DNA of 18,033 bases from JBDIBB01 sp039812685. Lineage in GTDB: Bacteria > Acidobacteriota > Vicinamibacteria > Vicinamibacterales > JAFNAJ01. Both the position numbers and the translations under genes were made by a program. Below the pieces are notes generated by a model. It was not told the origin of the DNA, searched no databases, and saw only the letters and a list, made by a program, of their open reading frames with translations. Positions within the stretch are counted from its first letter, which is position 1. Each line of letters starts with the position of its first letter. The stretch lies in the NCBI GenBank assembly GCA_039812685.1, contig JBDIBB010000081.1:1-18033 (forward strand). Direction: 5' to 3'. Shown here one piece after another: positions 1-7,909 of this stretch.

Positions 1-1
1 C

Positions 2-460
2 GAGTCGCTGGCCGCGCCGCTGCCGGTAAACCTCGTATCGGCCGATCGCGTGCTGCCGCCCCCGGCCCGCGTGTTCCCGCTGGCCGAGGCACCCGCCTTC
101 TACCGCGCCATCGCGCGACTGCCGGCCACTGCGGTGCTCGTCGAACTGCCGTTCGGCGACACCACCTGGGAGCTGCGCTACGTGTACTACTCCACCGTGC
201 ACTGGCACCCGTTGGTCAACGGCTACAGCGGCGGGTTCCCGGCTTCCTACCTGCGGACGCGCAGCTTCCTCGACGATCCCCGCCGCGATCCGACCGGCGC
301 CTGGCAGGCCCTGATCGACTCGGGCGCCACGCACCTCGCGCTGCACGAGCAGGCCTACGATGCCGCGGAACTGATGACCCTGCGGCGATGGCTCGAGGCC
401 CACGGGGCGCACGCCGTGCTGCGCGAAAGCGCCTCGATCCTCTACGAACTGCCCCGCTGA
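2..460 (+). CDS. C-terminal part of a large (probably membrane) protein, 5' end outside window
   Basis: The reading frame is open from base 2 and ends at TGA 458-460, giving 152 visible residues, so this is the tail of a longer gene. The GTG at 50 is an internal codon of that frame and is not needed as a start. The visible part is soluble-looking, with no membrane helix. It contains the stretch VELPFG, then an aromatic run around RYVYYSTVHW, then PLVNGYSGG and an SGATHLALHE segment. From memory, this resembles the extracytoplasmic C-terminal domain of polytopic GT-C-like glycosyltransferases and related uncharacterised membrane proteins common in Acidobacteriota. The membrane half that would confirm this is not in the window. 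The family assignment is inference; the partial gene itself is secure from the long open frame and codon pattern. Confidence 0.75.
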   Translation, partial: ESLAAPLPVNLVSADRVLPPPARVFPLAEAPAFYRAIARLPATAVLVELPFGDTTWELRYVYYSTVHWHPLVNGYSGGFPASYLRTRSFLDDPRRDPTGAWQALIDSGATHLALHEQAYDAAELMTLRRWLEAHGAHAVLRESASILYELPR

Positions 461-715
461 CGCGCACGGACCCGTCGCCCGAGGAGCCGGGCGCCGTCAC
501 CTGCCCCGGGCCCTGGCCCTCGGGATTGCCGACACCATCGACCGCGCGCCAGGCGTCGTCCGGACCACGGCGCAGACGGCGCGATCCTGCGTGGCGTCTC
601 AGCTCGTATCTGCGCACTCAATTCTGGTACACCCGTTGCGAGAAACGCGGGAGAACGCCTGAAGAGGCCGTACGACAACGAAGAACACTCGCGTCAAGAA
701 GACGAAATTCCTCGC
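461..715. other. Intergenic stretch with a sigma-54-type promoter motif
   Basis: These 255 bases between two + genes hold no ORF with coding character. The first part is GC-rich and featureless to me. From about 605 the composition becomes less GC-rich, and a -24/-12-like motif sits at 625-639. I see no intrinsic terminator for the upstream gene. Confidence 0.6.
625..639 (+). promoter_or_regulatory. Candidate sigma-54 (-24/-12) promoter
   Basis: The sequence TGGTACACCCGTTGC matches the RpoN consensus TGGCACGNNNNTTGC closely. The -24 GG (626-627) and -12 GC (638-639) are separated by exactly ten bases, and TTGC is complete. The mismatches are T for C at the fourth position and A for G at the seventh. 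It lies about 75 bases before the ATG of the small membrane protein, giving a leader of roughly 65 bases. No enhancer-binding protein gene is visible nearby, so the activator is unknown. Confidence 0.55.
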
Positions 716-1054
716 ATGTGGAGATTTATTGAGCGCCGGCACTCGGTGTTCGGGAACGCCGTCATCCTGCTGTTCATCCTCGCGCAGGCCGCCGACGGCG
801 CCCTCACCTACCTCGGCGTTCACGTCCTCGGTCCGGGCATCGAAGCCAACCCTCTGCTGGCGTGGATGATGGTCCACCTGGGCGAAGGGACTGCGCTTGC
901 CCTCACCAAAGGGGTTGCCACCGCGCTTGGCGCCGCCCTCCACGTCGCAACCGTGCACCGGGTGGTCGCGGCGCTCGTCCTCGTGTACCTGTTCGGCGCG
1001 ATCGCGCCCTGGATCGCACTCCTCTTCTTCTCGCCGCTCCATCTCGTCTTCTGA
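716..1054 (+). CDS. Small three-helix membrane protein, DUF5658-like
   Basis: A 112-residue integral membrane protein of unknown function. Hydrophobic segments lie at about residues 12-34, 44-75 and 82-106, separated by short polar loops. Residues 27-46 carry a pattern D...LTYLG...G.EANP (D27, T31, Y32, E43, N45, P46) that I associate with DUF5658-type proteins; the family call is from memory. Acidic and asparagine residues inside or next to helices are unusual for a simple anchor and may be functional. The ATG at 716 has only a weak purine-rich stretch (AAGAAGACGA) upstream. A sigma-54-type motif about 75 bases upstream suggests conditional expression. The next gene starts 62 bases downstream on the same strand. 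Confidence 0.75.
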   Translation: MWRFIERRHSVFGNAVILLFILAQAADGALTYLGVHVLGPGIEANPLLAWMMVHLGEGTALALTKGVATALGAALHVATVHRVVAALVLVYLFGAIAPWIALLFFSPLHLVF

Positions 1055-1104
1055 GATCTGGTCCACCGGCCGAGGCGGGATCGAACCTTGCCCGGCGATC
1101 GTCG

Positions 1105-1110
1105 TAGGAT
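1105..1110 (+). promoter_or_regulatory. -10-like box (TAGGAT) overlapping a Shine-Dalgarno-like AGGA
   Basis: TAGGAT ends 6 bases before the GTG start at 1117. It can be read as a -10 element for a leaderless transcript, or its AGGA (1106-1109, spacer 7) as a ribosome binding site. The sequence alone does not decide between them. No -35 match is seen. Confidence 0.3.
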
Positions 1111-1116
1111 CCCGGC

Positions 1117-2334
1117 GTGTCCGCTGACGTCCCGCCGCGCCCGCGCGCCCGCACCACCCTGTTCGACACCTACACGCGGGACCTGACGGGACGCGAGTTG
1201 TCGCGTCTGTTCACCCACGAGGCGCGCGACGCCTATCGCTACTTCTCGCGCGGCCTCGATCGCGGCGCGCTCGACGCGCTGCCACCCTGGCGCCGGTGGC
1301 TGTTCATCGGCCACACGCTGCTGATCGCGTTCGCCGAACGGCTCTCGCCGGCCCGGCGGTTGCTCTATGGCCTGGGGCTGGTGTTCGCGATTCTGGGCAT
1401 GCTGCAGGCCTTCACGGGCTTCGGCCTCGCCTGGGTGCCCGCCGGACCCATCGACGTGCCGCTGCTCGTGCCCACCTGGCGGCCCGGCACCTTCGCGCTG
1501 CTCATCGCCCTCTCCCTGATCAACCTCCTCGTGCTGCTCGAGGTCGCCGACCGGCTGTCGCTGAAGAACGACCTGGAGATCGCGCGCGACATCCAGCACG
1601 CGATGCTGCGGCACGACACCTACCGCGCGGCCGGCGTCGAGACCTTCGGGCAGACGCGGCCCGCCAACACGGTGGGCGGCGACTTCTACGAAATCGCCCC
1701 GCAGGCCGACGGCCGCGTGGTGGTGGCCCTGGGCGACGTGGCCGGCAAGGGCAGCCCGGCCGCGCTGCTGATGGCGTTGCTGCTCGCCATCATGCGGACG
1801 CTGCTCGACGAGGAGGTCGATCCGGCCACGCTGATGGCCCGCCTCAACCTGCAGATCGCACGACACGCGCCGCGGTCGCGGTTCATCACGCTGTTCTTCG
1901 GCGTCTTCGATCCCGCCACGGGCCGCCTGTCGTGGGTGAACGCAGGCCACCTGCCGCCGCTGCTGCGGCGGACCGACGGCGCGCTCGACCGGCTGGCGAG
2001 CGGCGACATGGCGCTCGGGCTGACCGAGAGCGCGCGCTACCGGGCGCTGGACACGACGCTGGCGCCCGGCGACACGCTGCTGCTCTACAGCGACGGCATC
2101 ACCGAGGCCGAGAGCCCCGCGGGCGTCGCCTTCGACGAGGCCGGACTCGAACAGGTGCTGGCCACGCGCCCCGACGCCACGGCGCCCGACCTCGCCGCCG
2201 CACTGATGGCCGCCGTGACCGGCCACGCGCAGGATCACAAGTTCGCCGACGACCTGTCGCTCGTGGTGTTGCGGCGCCTGCCACCCGTGCCCGAACTGGA
2301 ACCCGCGACACGCCCGGGCGCCAACCCTGCCTGA
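1117..2334 (+). CDS. Membrane-anchored PP2C-type (SpoIIE/RsbU-like) serine phosphatase
   Basis: A 405-residue protein. The N-terminal part carries hydrophobic helices at about residues 82-107 and 124-142, with a weaker one near 62-75. A short linker with the typical LEIARDIQHAML helix (about 153-164) leads to a PP2C/SpoIIE phosphatase domain covering about 172-388. Metal-binding aspartates are recognisable in GGDFYE (D189), GDVAGKG (D207), YSDGITE (D326) and ADDLSLV (D378/D379); the NAGHLPPLL motif is at 275-283. All key acidic residues are present, so it should be an active Mn/Mg-dependent Ser/Thr phosphatase. Such enzymes usually dephosphorylate STAS-domain anti-anti-sigma factors. No STAS or anti-sigma gene is adjacent, so the substrate is unknown. 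The GTG start is supported by AGGA seven bases upstream. The N-terminal region is the likely sensor input. Confidence 0.9.
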   Translation: MSADVPPRPRARTTLFDTYTRDLTGRELSRLFTHEARDAYRYFSRGLDRGALDALPPWRRWLFIGHTLLIAFAERLSPARRLLYGLGLVFAILGMLQAFTGFGLAWVPAGPIDVPLLVPTWRPGTFALLIALSLINLLVLLEVADRLSLKNDLEIARDIQHAMLRHDTYRAAGVETFGQTRPANTVGGDFYEIAPQADGRVVVALGDVAGKGSPAALLMALLLAIMRTLLDEEVDPATLMARLNLQIARHAPRSRFITLFFGVFDPATGRLSWVNAGHLPPLLRRTDGALDRLASGDMALGLTESARYRALDTTLAPGDTLLLYSDGITEAESPAGVAFDEAGLEQVLATRPDATAPDLAAALMAAVTGHAQDHKFADDLSLVVLRRLPPVPELEPATRPGANPA

Positions 2335-2336
2335 CA

Positions 2337-2408
2337 GCACGCCGCCTGCCGCACGGGCCACCGGGCCATGCGCGGGGGCGGCTTATGATTGATTGCTCGG
2401 CGGCGTGC
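2337..2408 (+). repeat. 10-base inverted repeat enclosing the leader of the M1 peptidase gene
   Basis: GCACGCCGCC at 2337-2346 is the exact reverse complement of GGCGGCGTGC at 2399-2408. The arms enclose 52 bases, and the 3' arm ends four bases before the ATG at 2413. In RNA the stem would cover the place where a Shine-Dalgarno would sit. It could be a translation-controlling structure, or chance in GC-rich DNA. Confidence 0.35.
2384..2389 (+). promoter_or_regulatory. Candidate -10 box (TATGAT) for the M1 peptidase gene
   Basis: TATGAT matches the -10 consensus at five of six positions and lies in a short A/T-rich patch of an otherwise very GC-rich spacer, 23 bases before the ATG at 2413. 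I see no -35 match 16-18 bases upstream. Confidence 0.3.
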
Positions 2409-2412
2409 CTCC

Positions 2413-5145
2413 ATGCCACACCTGCCATTCGGTCCGGCCCGGGTCTTCGCAGCGCTGTTCGCGACGCTGGCGCCACTGGTGGCCGCCGCCGGAGCACAGG
2501 ATGCGCCACGCGTGTCGCCGGCCGCCGGCTTCATCTCGGTGTTCGAGCGGATCGTCCACACGGCAGACGAGGCCGGCCTCGACGCGCTGCTCGATCGTGT
2601 CCTCACCCCTGAACGAGCCGACATCCTGCGGGTGGACGTCGCCTCGGGCGGTCCCGAGGCGGTGCTCCGCGATCGTGACGTCGCCGAGTTGCCGGGGACC
2701 GGGCCTTCGCCCACCTACCGGATCATCGTCGAGATGTTCCTGCGCTCGGGCGATGTCGCCCGCATCGTCACCTACCGCCTCGACGTACGCCGGGTGGCGG
2801 ACGACGACGACACATGGCGCGTGCGTGATGTCGAGCGGCTGAGTTCAGTGGAGGGGTTGTACCGCCTGCGCCTGGACGAAACCACCCAGTTCGGCGTGCG
2901 CGATCTGCGGGTGCGCGCCGAGGACTTCGAGCTGGCGCTGCCGCGCGGCGACGCGTTCGCCGCACGGACGCCGGAAGGCATCACCGCGCTCGTGCTGCTG
3001 GGCAACGGCACCATGACCTTCACGCCGCGGCCGGCCGCCGAGCGCATGCAGGTGCGGATCTTCAGCGGGCGGGAGACGCTGCTGAGCGCCTTCACCGCCG
3101 TCTACCTCCGCATGAACCCGTCGGATTTCGAGGAGGTCGTCGGCGCCGCCGCGCTGACACCGGCGCGCGCGGTTGACGCCCAGGCCCTCAGGCGCGCCTC
3201 GGCGATGTTCACCCAGCAGCTGGGTCATTCCTTCAGCCTCGATCTCGCCGACCTGAGTCGTGATGCCTGGTCGCTGCTGCCGTCCCGCGGTGACCTGATC
3301 GCCGACGTGCGCACGCGCAAGCACGGCCTGCTGACCTACGCGCACGCCGCCAACGAGGCCGAGGACATCTCGCTCTTCGATCGCGAGCGCCGGCGGAACA
3401 TCGCGGTCTACCCCTCGCTCCGGCGCCTCGAGGTGCGCGGTCGCGGCTTCGACGAGGATCAGCTGGCCGATTACGACGTCACCGATTACGACGTGCAGGC
3501 CAGCTACCAGCCCGATCGCGAGTGGCTGGAAGGCACGGCCCGCCTGCGGCTGCGCGTGCGGGCGTATTCGGTGTCGACGCTCACGCTGAGGCTCGCCGAA
3601 GCGCTCGTCGTGCGGTCGGCGCAGGCGACGCAGGCAGACCGTCAGGTCCGGCTGCTCACGCTGCGCGTCCGAGGCCAGAACACCGTCATCGTCGGCCTGC
3701 CCTCGGCCGTGCCCCGCGACGCGTACCTCACGCTCACCATCCGCTACGCCGGCCGCCTCGAGTCGATGTCGCCCGATCGCGAGGTCGTGGAGGCCGGCCA
3801 GAACTCGTTTGCCGGCTCCGACATGCCGGTGCTCACACCCGAGCCGCGCTGGGTGTTCAGCAACCGCAGCTACTGGCACCCGCAGAACACGATCACCGAC
3901 TTCGCGCGCGGCACGATGCGCCTCACGGTCCCGGGCGCCTTCGAAGTGGTGGCCAGCGGCGATCCCGTGGGCGTCACGCCGGCCCCGGACGGCCGCCGGA
4001 CGTGGGAGTTCGCCGCGCGCCAGCCCGTGCGTTATCTCTCCTGGGCGATCAGCAGGTTCACGGAGGCCGGCCGCGGCGAGGTGGTGCTGTCCGAGACACC
4101 GGAGACGGCCAGCCTCGCGGCATCCGGCAGCGGAAGTTCGCAGGATGAGGCGGCGCCGGGCCGCGGCGTCTTCTACTCGGGCATCGACATCGCGGTGGTC
4201 GCCAATCCCCGCCAGGTGGCGCGCGGCCGGAGCCTGCTGCCGCTGGCGACCGGGATGCTGGCGTTCTACGGTTCGCTGGTCGGCGATCTTCCCTATCCGA
4301 GCTTCACGCTGGCGCTGGTGGATCACCAGGTCCCGGGTGGCCACAGTCCCGCCTACTTCGCGCTGCTCCACCAGCCGCTGCCCACCACCCCCTACACGTG
4401 GCGCAACGATCCGGTCTACTTCGACGACTACCCCCAGTTCTTCGTGGCGCACGAGCTGGCGCACCAGTTCTGGGGGCAGGCCGTCGGCTGGAAGAGCTAT
4501 CACGAGCAGTGGATCAGCGAGGGCTTCGCCCAGTACTTCGCGCTGCTCTACGCCGAACGGCAGGCCGGCCCCGACGTGATGCGCAGCGTGCTGGCGCGGA
4601 TGCGGAGCAGCGCATTGACCTGGGGCGGACAGGGTCCCATCTCGCTCGGCTACCGCCTCGGCCACGTGAAGGACGACAGCCGCGTGTTCCGCGCGGTGGT
4701 CTACAACAAGAGCGCGCTCGTGCTCCACATGCTGCGCGGACTGCTCGGCGACGAGGCGTTCTTCGACGGCCTGCGCCGCTTCTACCGCGCGTCACGCTTC
4801 ACGAAGGCCGGCACCGATGACGTGCGCGCGGCCTTCGAGGCCGCGTCGGGCCGGACGCTGGACAGGTTCTTCGACCGCTGGATCCACGAGTTCGGCGTGC
4901 CGGTCATCCGGTACTCCGGCTCGGCCGAGGGCGCCACGCTGCACCTCTCCTTCGAGCAGCTCGGCGGGACCGATTACGAGCTGCCGGTCACCGTGCTGCT
5001 GCGCTACGCCGACGGGTCCGAACAGCGCCACGTCGTGCCGGTCGGCGCCGGGACGTCCCGCCACGCGGTGCCGCTGCGCGGTGCGCTGCGCGAGTGGCGG
5101 GTGAACGAGGACCGGGCCGCCCTGGCCGAGTTCCGCCGGTCCTGA
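2413..5145 (+). CDS. Secreted M1-family (gluzincin) metallopeptidase homologue
   Basis: About 910 residues from the ATG at 2413. This start gives a clean signal peptide: hydrophobic stretch about 10-28 and likely cleavage after AGA28. An in-frame TTG at 2389 would add eight arginine-rich residues and is less likely. The zinc site is complete: HELAH at 680-684, then Glu703 eighteen residues further (HExxH-x18-E), which is the gluzincin M1 arrangement. Y764 in the VYNKSALVLHML segment fits the catalytic tyrosine. The exopeptidase GxMEN motif, expected about 36 residues before HExxH, is replaced by PGGHSPAY (641-648). The enzyme may therefore not be a true aminopeptidase. The first ~350 residues have no family I recognise; the M1-like beta-rich region starts near residue 360 and the C-terminal region closes the protein. 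It is probably periplasmic or extracellular. No obvious Shine-Dalgarno; an inverted repeat occupies that position. Confidence 0.88.
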   Translation: MPHLPFGPARVFAALFATLAPLVAAAGAQDAPRVSPAAGFISVFERIVHTADEAGLDALLDRVLTPERADILRVDVASGGPEAVLRDRDVAELPGTGPSPTYRIIVEMFLRSGDVARIVTYRLDVRRVADDDDTWRVRDVERLSSVEGLYRLRLDETTQFGVRDLRVRAEDFELALPRGDAFAARTPEGITALVLLGNGTMTFTPRPAAERMQVRIFSGRETLLSAFTAVYLRMNPSDFEEVVGAAALTPARAVDAQALRRASAMFTQQLGHSFSLDLADLSRDAWSLLPSRGDLIADVRTRKHGLLTYAHAANEAEDISLFDRERRRNIAVYPSLRRLEVRGRGFDEDQLADYDVTDYDVQASYQPDREWLEGTARLRLRVRAYSVSTLTLRLAEALVVRSAQATQADRQVRLLTLRVRGQNTVIVGLPSAVPRDAYLTLTIRYAGRLESMSPDREVVEAGQNSFAGSDMPVLTPEPRWVFSNRSYWHPQNTITDFARGTMRLTVPGAFEVVASGDPVGVTPAPDGRRTWEFAARQPVRYLSWAISRFTEAGRGEVVLSETPETASLAASGSGSSQDEAAPGRGVFYSGIDIAVVANPRQVARGRSLLPLATGMLAFYGSLVGDLPYPSFTLALVDHQVPGGHSPAYFALLHQPLPTTPYTWRNDPVYFDDYPQFFVAHELAHQFWGQAVGWKSYHEQWISEGFAQYFALLYAERQAGPDVMRSVLARMRSSALTWGGQGPISLGYRLGHVKDDSRVFRAVVYNKSALVLHMLRGLLGDEAFFDGLRRFYRASRFTKAGTDDVRAAFEAASGRTLDRFFDRWIHEFGVPVIRYSGSAEGATLHLSFEQLGGTDYELPVTVLLRYADGSEQRHVVPVGAGTSRHAVPLRGALREWRVNEDRAALAEFRRS

Positions 5146-5169
5146 GGCGGGTCTGGGCGGGTCCTGGGA

Positions 5170-5175
5170 TAGAAT
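5170..5175 (+). promoter_or_regulatory. Candidate -10 box (TAGAAT) directly in front of nuoG-like gene
   Basis: TAGAAT matches five of six -10 positions and is followed nine bases later by the ATG at 5185. There is no Shine-Dalgarno between them. If used, transcription would begin two or three bases before the start codon, giving a nearly leaderless mRNA. The -35 region is not recognisable. Confidence 0.4.
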
Positions 5176-5184
5176 TGCGCGGTC

Positions 5185-6972
5185 ATGGATACCGTCACCT
5201 TCACGATCGACGGGCGCACCCTCACCGTGCCGAAGGGGAAGACCGTCCTGCAGGCCGCCATCGAGGCGGGCATCCAGCTGCCCTACTACTGCTACCACCC
5301 TGGTATCGGCGTGGAGGGCTCGTGCCGCGTCTGTCTCGTGAAGATCGAGAAGATGCCCAAGCTGCAGGTGTCGTGCTCGGTGACGGCGGCCGATGGCATG
5401 GTGGTCTACACCAACACGCCGGAGGTCGCGCAGGCACGGGCCGGCGTCTTCGAGTTCCTGCTGATCAACCATCCGCTCGACTGTCCGGTGTGTGACAAGG
5501 GCGGCGAGTGCCCGCTGCAGGACTATTCCTACACCCACGGGCCCACCAGGAGCCGCTGGGAATTCCGCCGCCGCACGTTCGACGGCGAGGGTGTCAGCGC
5601 CGATGTCGACTTCGGCCCCACCCTCATGCTCAACCGCAACCGCTGCATCCTGTGCACGCGCTGCGTCCGATTCATGCGCGAGGTGGCCGGCGACCCGCAG
5701 ATCGGCATCATCCAGCGCGGCTACTTCAGCCATCTCGCCACCTACCGCGACGAAGGCGTCGTCTCGCTGCTCTCGGGCAACCTGATGGACGTGTGCCCGG
5801 TTGGCGCGCTCACGACGCGCGACTACCGCTTCAAGTCGCGTCCGTGGGACAACCCCAACGCCGTCGACACCCTCTGCACCGGCTGCGAGAAGGGCTGCAG
5901 CATCACCGTCTGGATCAGGGCCAAGCTCGAGTGGGCCACCGGTTCGCAGCTCGCACGCATCACGCCGCGCTTCAATCCCGAGGTGAACGGCTACTGGATG
6001 TGCGACATCGGCCGCTTCAACTACCACTGGGTGGAGAGCGATCGGCGGCTCGCGCAGCCAGCCCTCCGGCGGGGCGCCGGTCCGGCCCAGGCCGCCGCCT
6101 GGCACGACGCGCTGGCCGAGGCCGGCCAGGCGTTGAAGGGGGCAGGAACGAACCTGCGGTTCCTCCTGTCGGCGCACGCCTCGCACGAGGAGATGTTCCT
6201 CACCGCCCGCCTCGCGCAGGAACTGCTCGGCGACGCCGCGCGCGACGCGATCGCCGTCAACTGGACCCGCAGCGAGAAGCCGCAGCCCGAGGCGACCAAG
6301 TTCAGGGTGCCCGAGGTGGACGCGCCGAACCTCGCCGGCGCGGTGGCGCTGGGCCTGGCGCCCGCCGGCGCCCGCGTGCCGGATCTCGACGGGCTGAAGA
6401 CGGCCGTCGCCTCGGCGCAGGGGATGGTCGTCTACGTGCTGGATCCGGGACCGCTGGATTCGCTGGGTGACGTGTCGTGGCTGATCGAGGCGCGGGCCGC
6501 CGGCCGCGTCTCCACGCTGATCGTCCAGGCGCTGACCGCCTCCGCGCTCACCGCGGCCGCCGACGTCGTCCTGCCGGGATGCGCGTGGGCCGAGAAGCAC
6601 GCGGCCTACACCAACGCCACCGGGCAGCTTCAGTCGACGGCCAAGGCCATCGTGCCGCCCGGAGAGGCGCGCGACGACTGGCAGGTGCTGAACGACGTCG
6701 CGCTGGCCGCCGGCGTTCAACTCGGCTGCGACTCGCTGCCCGCCGTCCGGGCAGCCATCGTCGAGCGGCTGCCCGACGCGCCGGCGTTCAAGGGCCTCAC
6801 CGAGCTCGCCTACCTGAAGCCCGGCAAGGCGCACCACTGGCTCGAGGCCTCGAACACGTCCGAACGGCTCAAGTGGGACGCGATGTTCCTCGATCTGCCG
6901 CCGTTCAAGTTCGAGCGCATGTTCGACGCCGGCCCTCGTCGCGGCGTCATCGAACTGAAGCCGGTGCGGTAG
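5185..6972 (+). CDS. nuoG: NADH-quinone oxidoreductase subunit G-like iron-sulfur protein (short form)
   Basis: A 595-residue complex I 75-kDa-type subunit that carries electrons from NADH dehydrogenase toward the quinone arm at the inner membrane. All cluster ligands are visible: [2Fe-2S] N1b C36, C47, C50, C64; His-ligated N5 H96, C100, C103, C109; N4 C154, C157, C160, C204; and N7-type C231, C234, C238, C273. The last spacing (x34) is longer than the x27 known for N7. After about residue 280 comes a degenerate molybdopterin-oxidoreductase-like region ending at residue 595. As recalled, Thermus Nqo3 is near 780 and E. coli NuoG near 910 residues, so the C-terminal half is shortened. No other nuo gene is in the window: the neighbours are an M1 peptidase 39 bases upstream and a convergent methyltransferase. 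A related hydrogenase or formate dehydrogenase electron-transfer subunit is the alternative. Confidence 0.88.
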   Translation: MDTVTFTIDGRTLTVPKGKTVLQAAIEAGIQLPYYCYHPGIGVEGSCRVCLVKIEKMPKLQVSCSVTAADGMVVYTNTPEVAQARAGVFEFLLINHPLDCPVCDKGGECPLQDYSYTHGPTRSRWEFRRRTFDGEGVSADVDFGPTLMLNRNRCILCTRCVRFMREVAGDPQIGIIQRGYFSHLATYRDEGVVSLLSGNLMDVCPVGALTTRDYRFKSRPWDNPNAVDTLCTGCEKGCSITVWIRAKLEWATGSQLARITPRFNPEVNGYWMCDIGRFNYHWVESDRRLAQPALRRGAGPAQAAAWHDALAEAGQALKGAGTNLRFLLSAHASHEEMFLTARLAQELLGDAARDAIAVNWTRSEKPQPEATKFRVPEVDAPNLAGAVALGLAPAGARVPDLDGLKTAVASAQGMVVYVLDPGPLDSLGDVSWLIEARAAGRVSTLIVQALTASALTAAADVVLPGCAWAEKHAAYTNATGQLQSTAKAIVPPGEARDDWQVLNDVALAAGVQLGCDSLPAVRAAIVERLPDAPAFKGLTELAYLKPGKAHHWLEASNTSERLKWDAMFLDLPPFKFERMFDAGPRRGVIELKPVR

Positions 6973-7014
6973 GGGCGGCGCCAACCGCGTCCGGATCCCG
7001 GCTCGCCTCAATCA

Positions 7015-7052
7015 CCTGACCCGGGGCCACCGCAGGGAAAACCCGGGTCAGG
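7015..7052. terminator. 11-base perfect hairpin between convergent genes
   Basis: CCTGACCCGGG (7015-7025) pairs perfectly with CCCGGGTCAGG (7042-7052) around a 16-base loop. It sits between the ends of the nuoG-like gene (+) and the methyltransferase (-), where a bidirectional terminator would be expected. Neither side has a T-run, so it is not a classical intrinsic terminator. A REP-like or small palindromic repeat is the other reading. Confidence 0.45.
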
Positions 7053-7119
7053 CGATATCGCGTCCCCTTGACGAGACCATCGCCGCCACCCGGCGTCATG
7101 TGGCGCCGTGATGTGGAGC

Positions 7120-7902
7120 TCATGCCCGCGCCACGAGGATCAGCTCACCGGGATACCTCGTCGCGAACGGCAGACGGTCGTAGCCGCCGTAAACGGCTTC
7201 GACAGCAAACCCCTCGCACTCGAGCAGGTATTCGGCCTCGTAGCGGAACAGGTAGCGCAGCGTGAACCCTTCGGCGTGGTGTTCGGTCCGCCCGTCTGGA
7301 TGCGACACGTCGAGGATGAACTCCACCTCCTGCCGCTGGTTCGCGTAGTCGCGGCCGACGACGCGGTAGCTGCGCGTCACGCGGCGGCCATCGGGCATCG
7401 TGAACTCGGGTTCGGCAATCGGGTACCGCCCCCATGCCGGATCGCCGAGCATCGGGATCGACGGGTTGAACAGGTCGAGCACCATCAGGCCGCCCGGCTG
7501 CAGGTGCGCCTTCACGCGACGCAGGGCCGCACGCTGATCGGCGGGCGTCAGCATGTGCTGGAACGAGCGGAACGGCAGCAGCGCGCACGCGAACCGCTCG
7601 CCGATCTCGAAGCTCCGCATGTCGGCCTCGACGATGCGGACGCGGGCGCGGACGGCGTCGGTTTCATCCGCGAGCTTCTCGCGCAGCCGGTCGAGCATCG
7701 GGCGCGAGACGTCGAGCCCCACCATCGGCACGCCGGCGCGCGCGCACGGCAGCAGCACGCGCCCGGTGCCGCATCCCACCTCGAGCACCGGCCCTCCGGC
7801 GGCCCGAGCCGTCTCGACGAAGAACCCGACGTCGGGACGCGACCGGTAGATCGCGACATGGTCGTAGAACTCCGCGGAGATCTCGTATTCGGGGCACGAC
7901 AT
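7120..7902 (-). CDS. Class I SAM-dependent methyltransferase
   Basis: A 260-residue Rossmann-fold methyltransferase. Motif I is EVGCGTGR (residues 41-48), the acidic end of beta-2 is D64 in VGLDVSRPML, motif II is VEADMRSF (91-98), and LLPFRSFQHML (108-118) is the usual post-II segment. The N-terminal EFYDHVAIY is typical of small-molecule or lipid-modifying members of this superfamily. The C-terminal half is a beta-rich cap (RYLFRYEAEYLLECEGF). The substrate cannot be told. It is convergent with the nuoG-like gene and lies 131 bases downstream of the lipid kinase on the same strand. That gap is too large to assume one operon. There is no clear Shine-Dalgarno; a -10-like box sits seven bases before the ATG. 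Confidence 0.88.
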   Translation of the reverse strand: MSCPEYEISAEFYDHVAIYRSRPDVGFFVETARAAGGPVLEVGCGTGRVLLPCARAGVPMVGLDVSRPMLDRLREKLADETDAVRARVRIVEADMRSFEIGERFACALLPFRSFQHMLTPADQRAALRRVKAHLQPGGLMVLDLFNPSIPMLGDPAWGRYPIAEPEFTMPDGRRVTRSYRVVGRDYANQRQEVEFILDVSHPDGRTEHHAEGFTLRYLFRYEAEYLLECEGFAVEAVYGGYDRLPFATRYPGELILVARA

Positions 7903-7909
7903 CGCCGCC

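Noticed and set aside
2389..2412. TTG start for the M1 peptidase
   Set aside because: It adds an arginine-rich octapeptide in front of a good signal peptide and lies within the putative -10 box.
4792..7011. A 739-codon minus-strand frame antisense to the nuoG-like gene
   Set aside because: Antisense shadow of a gene with all expected cluster motifs; its translation shows no recognisable domain.
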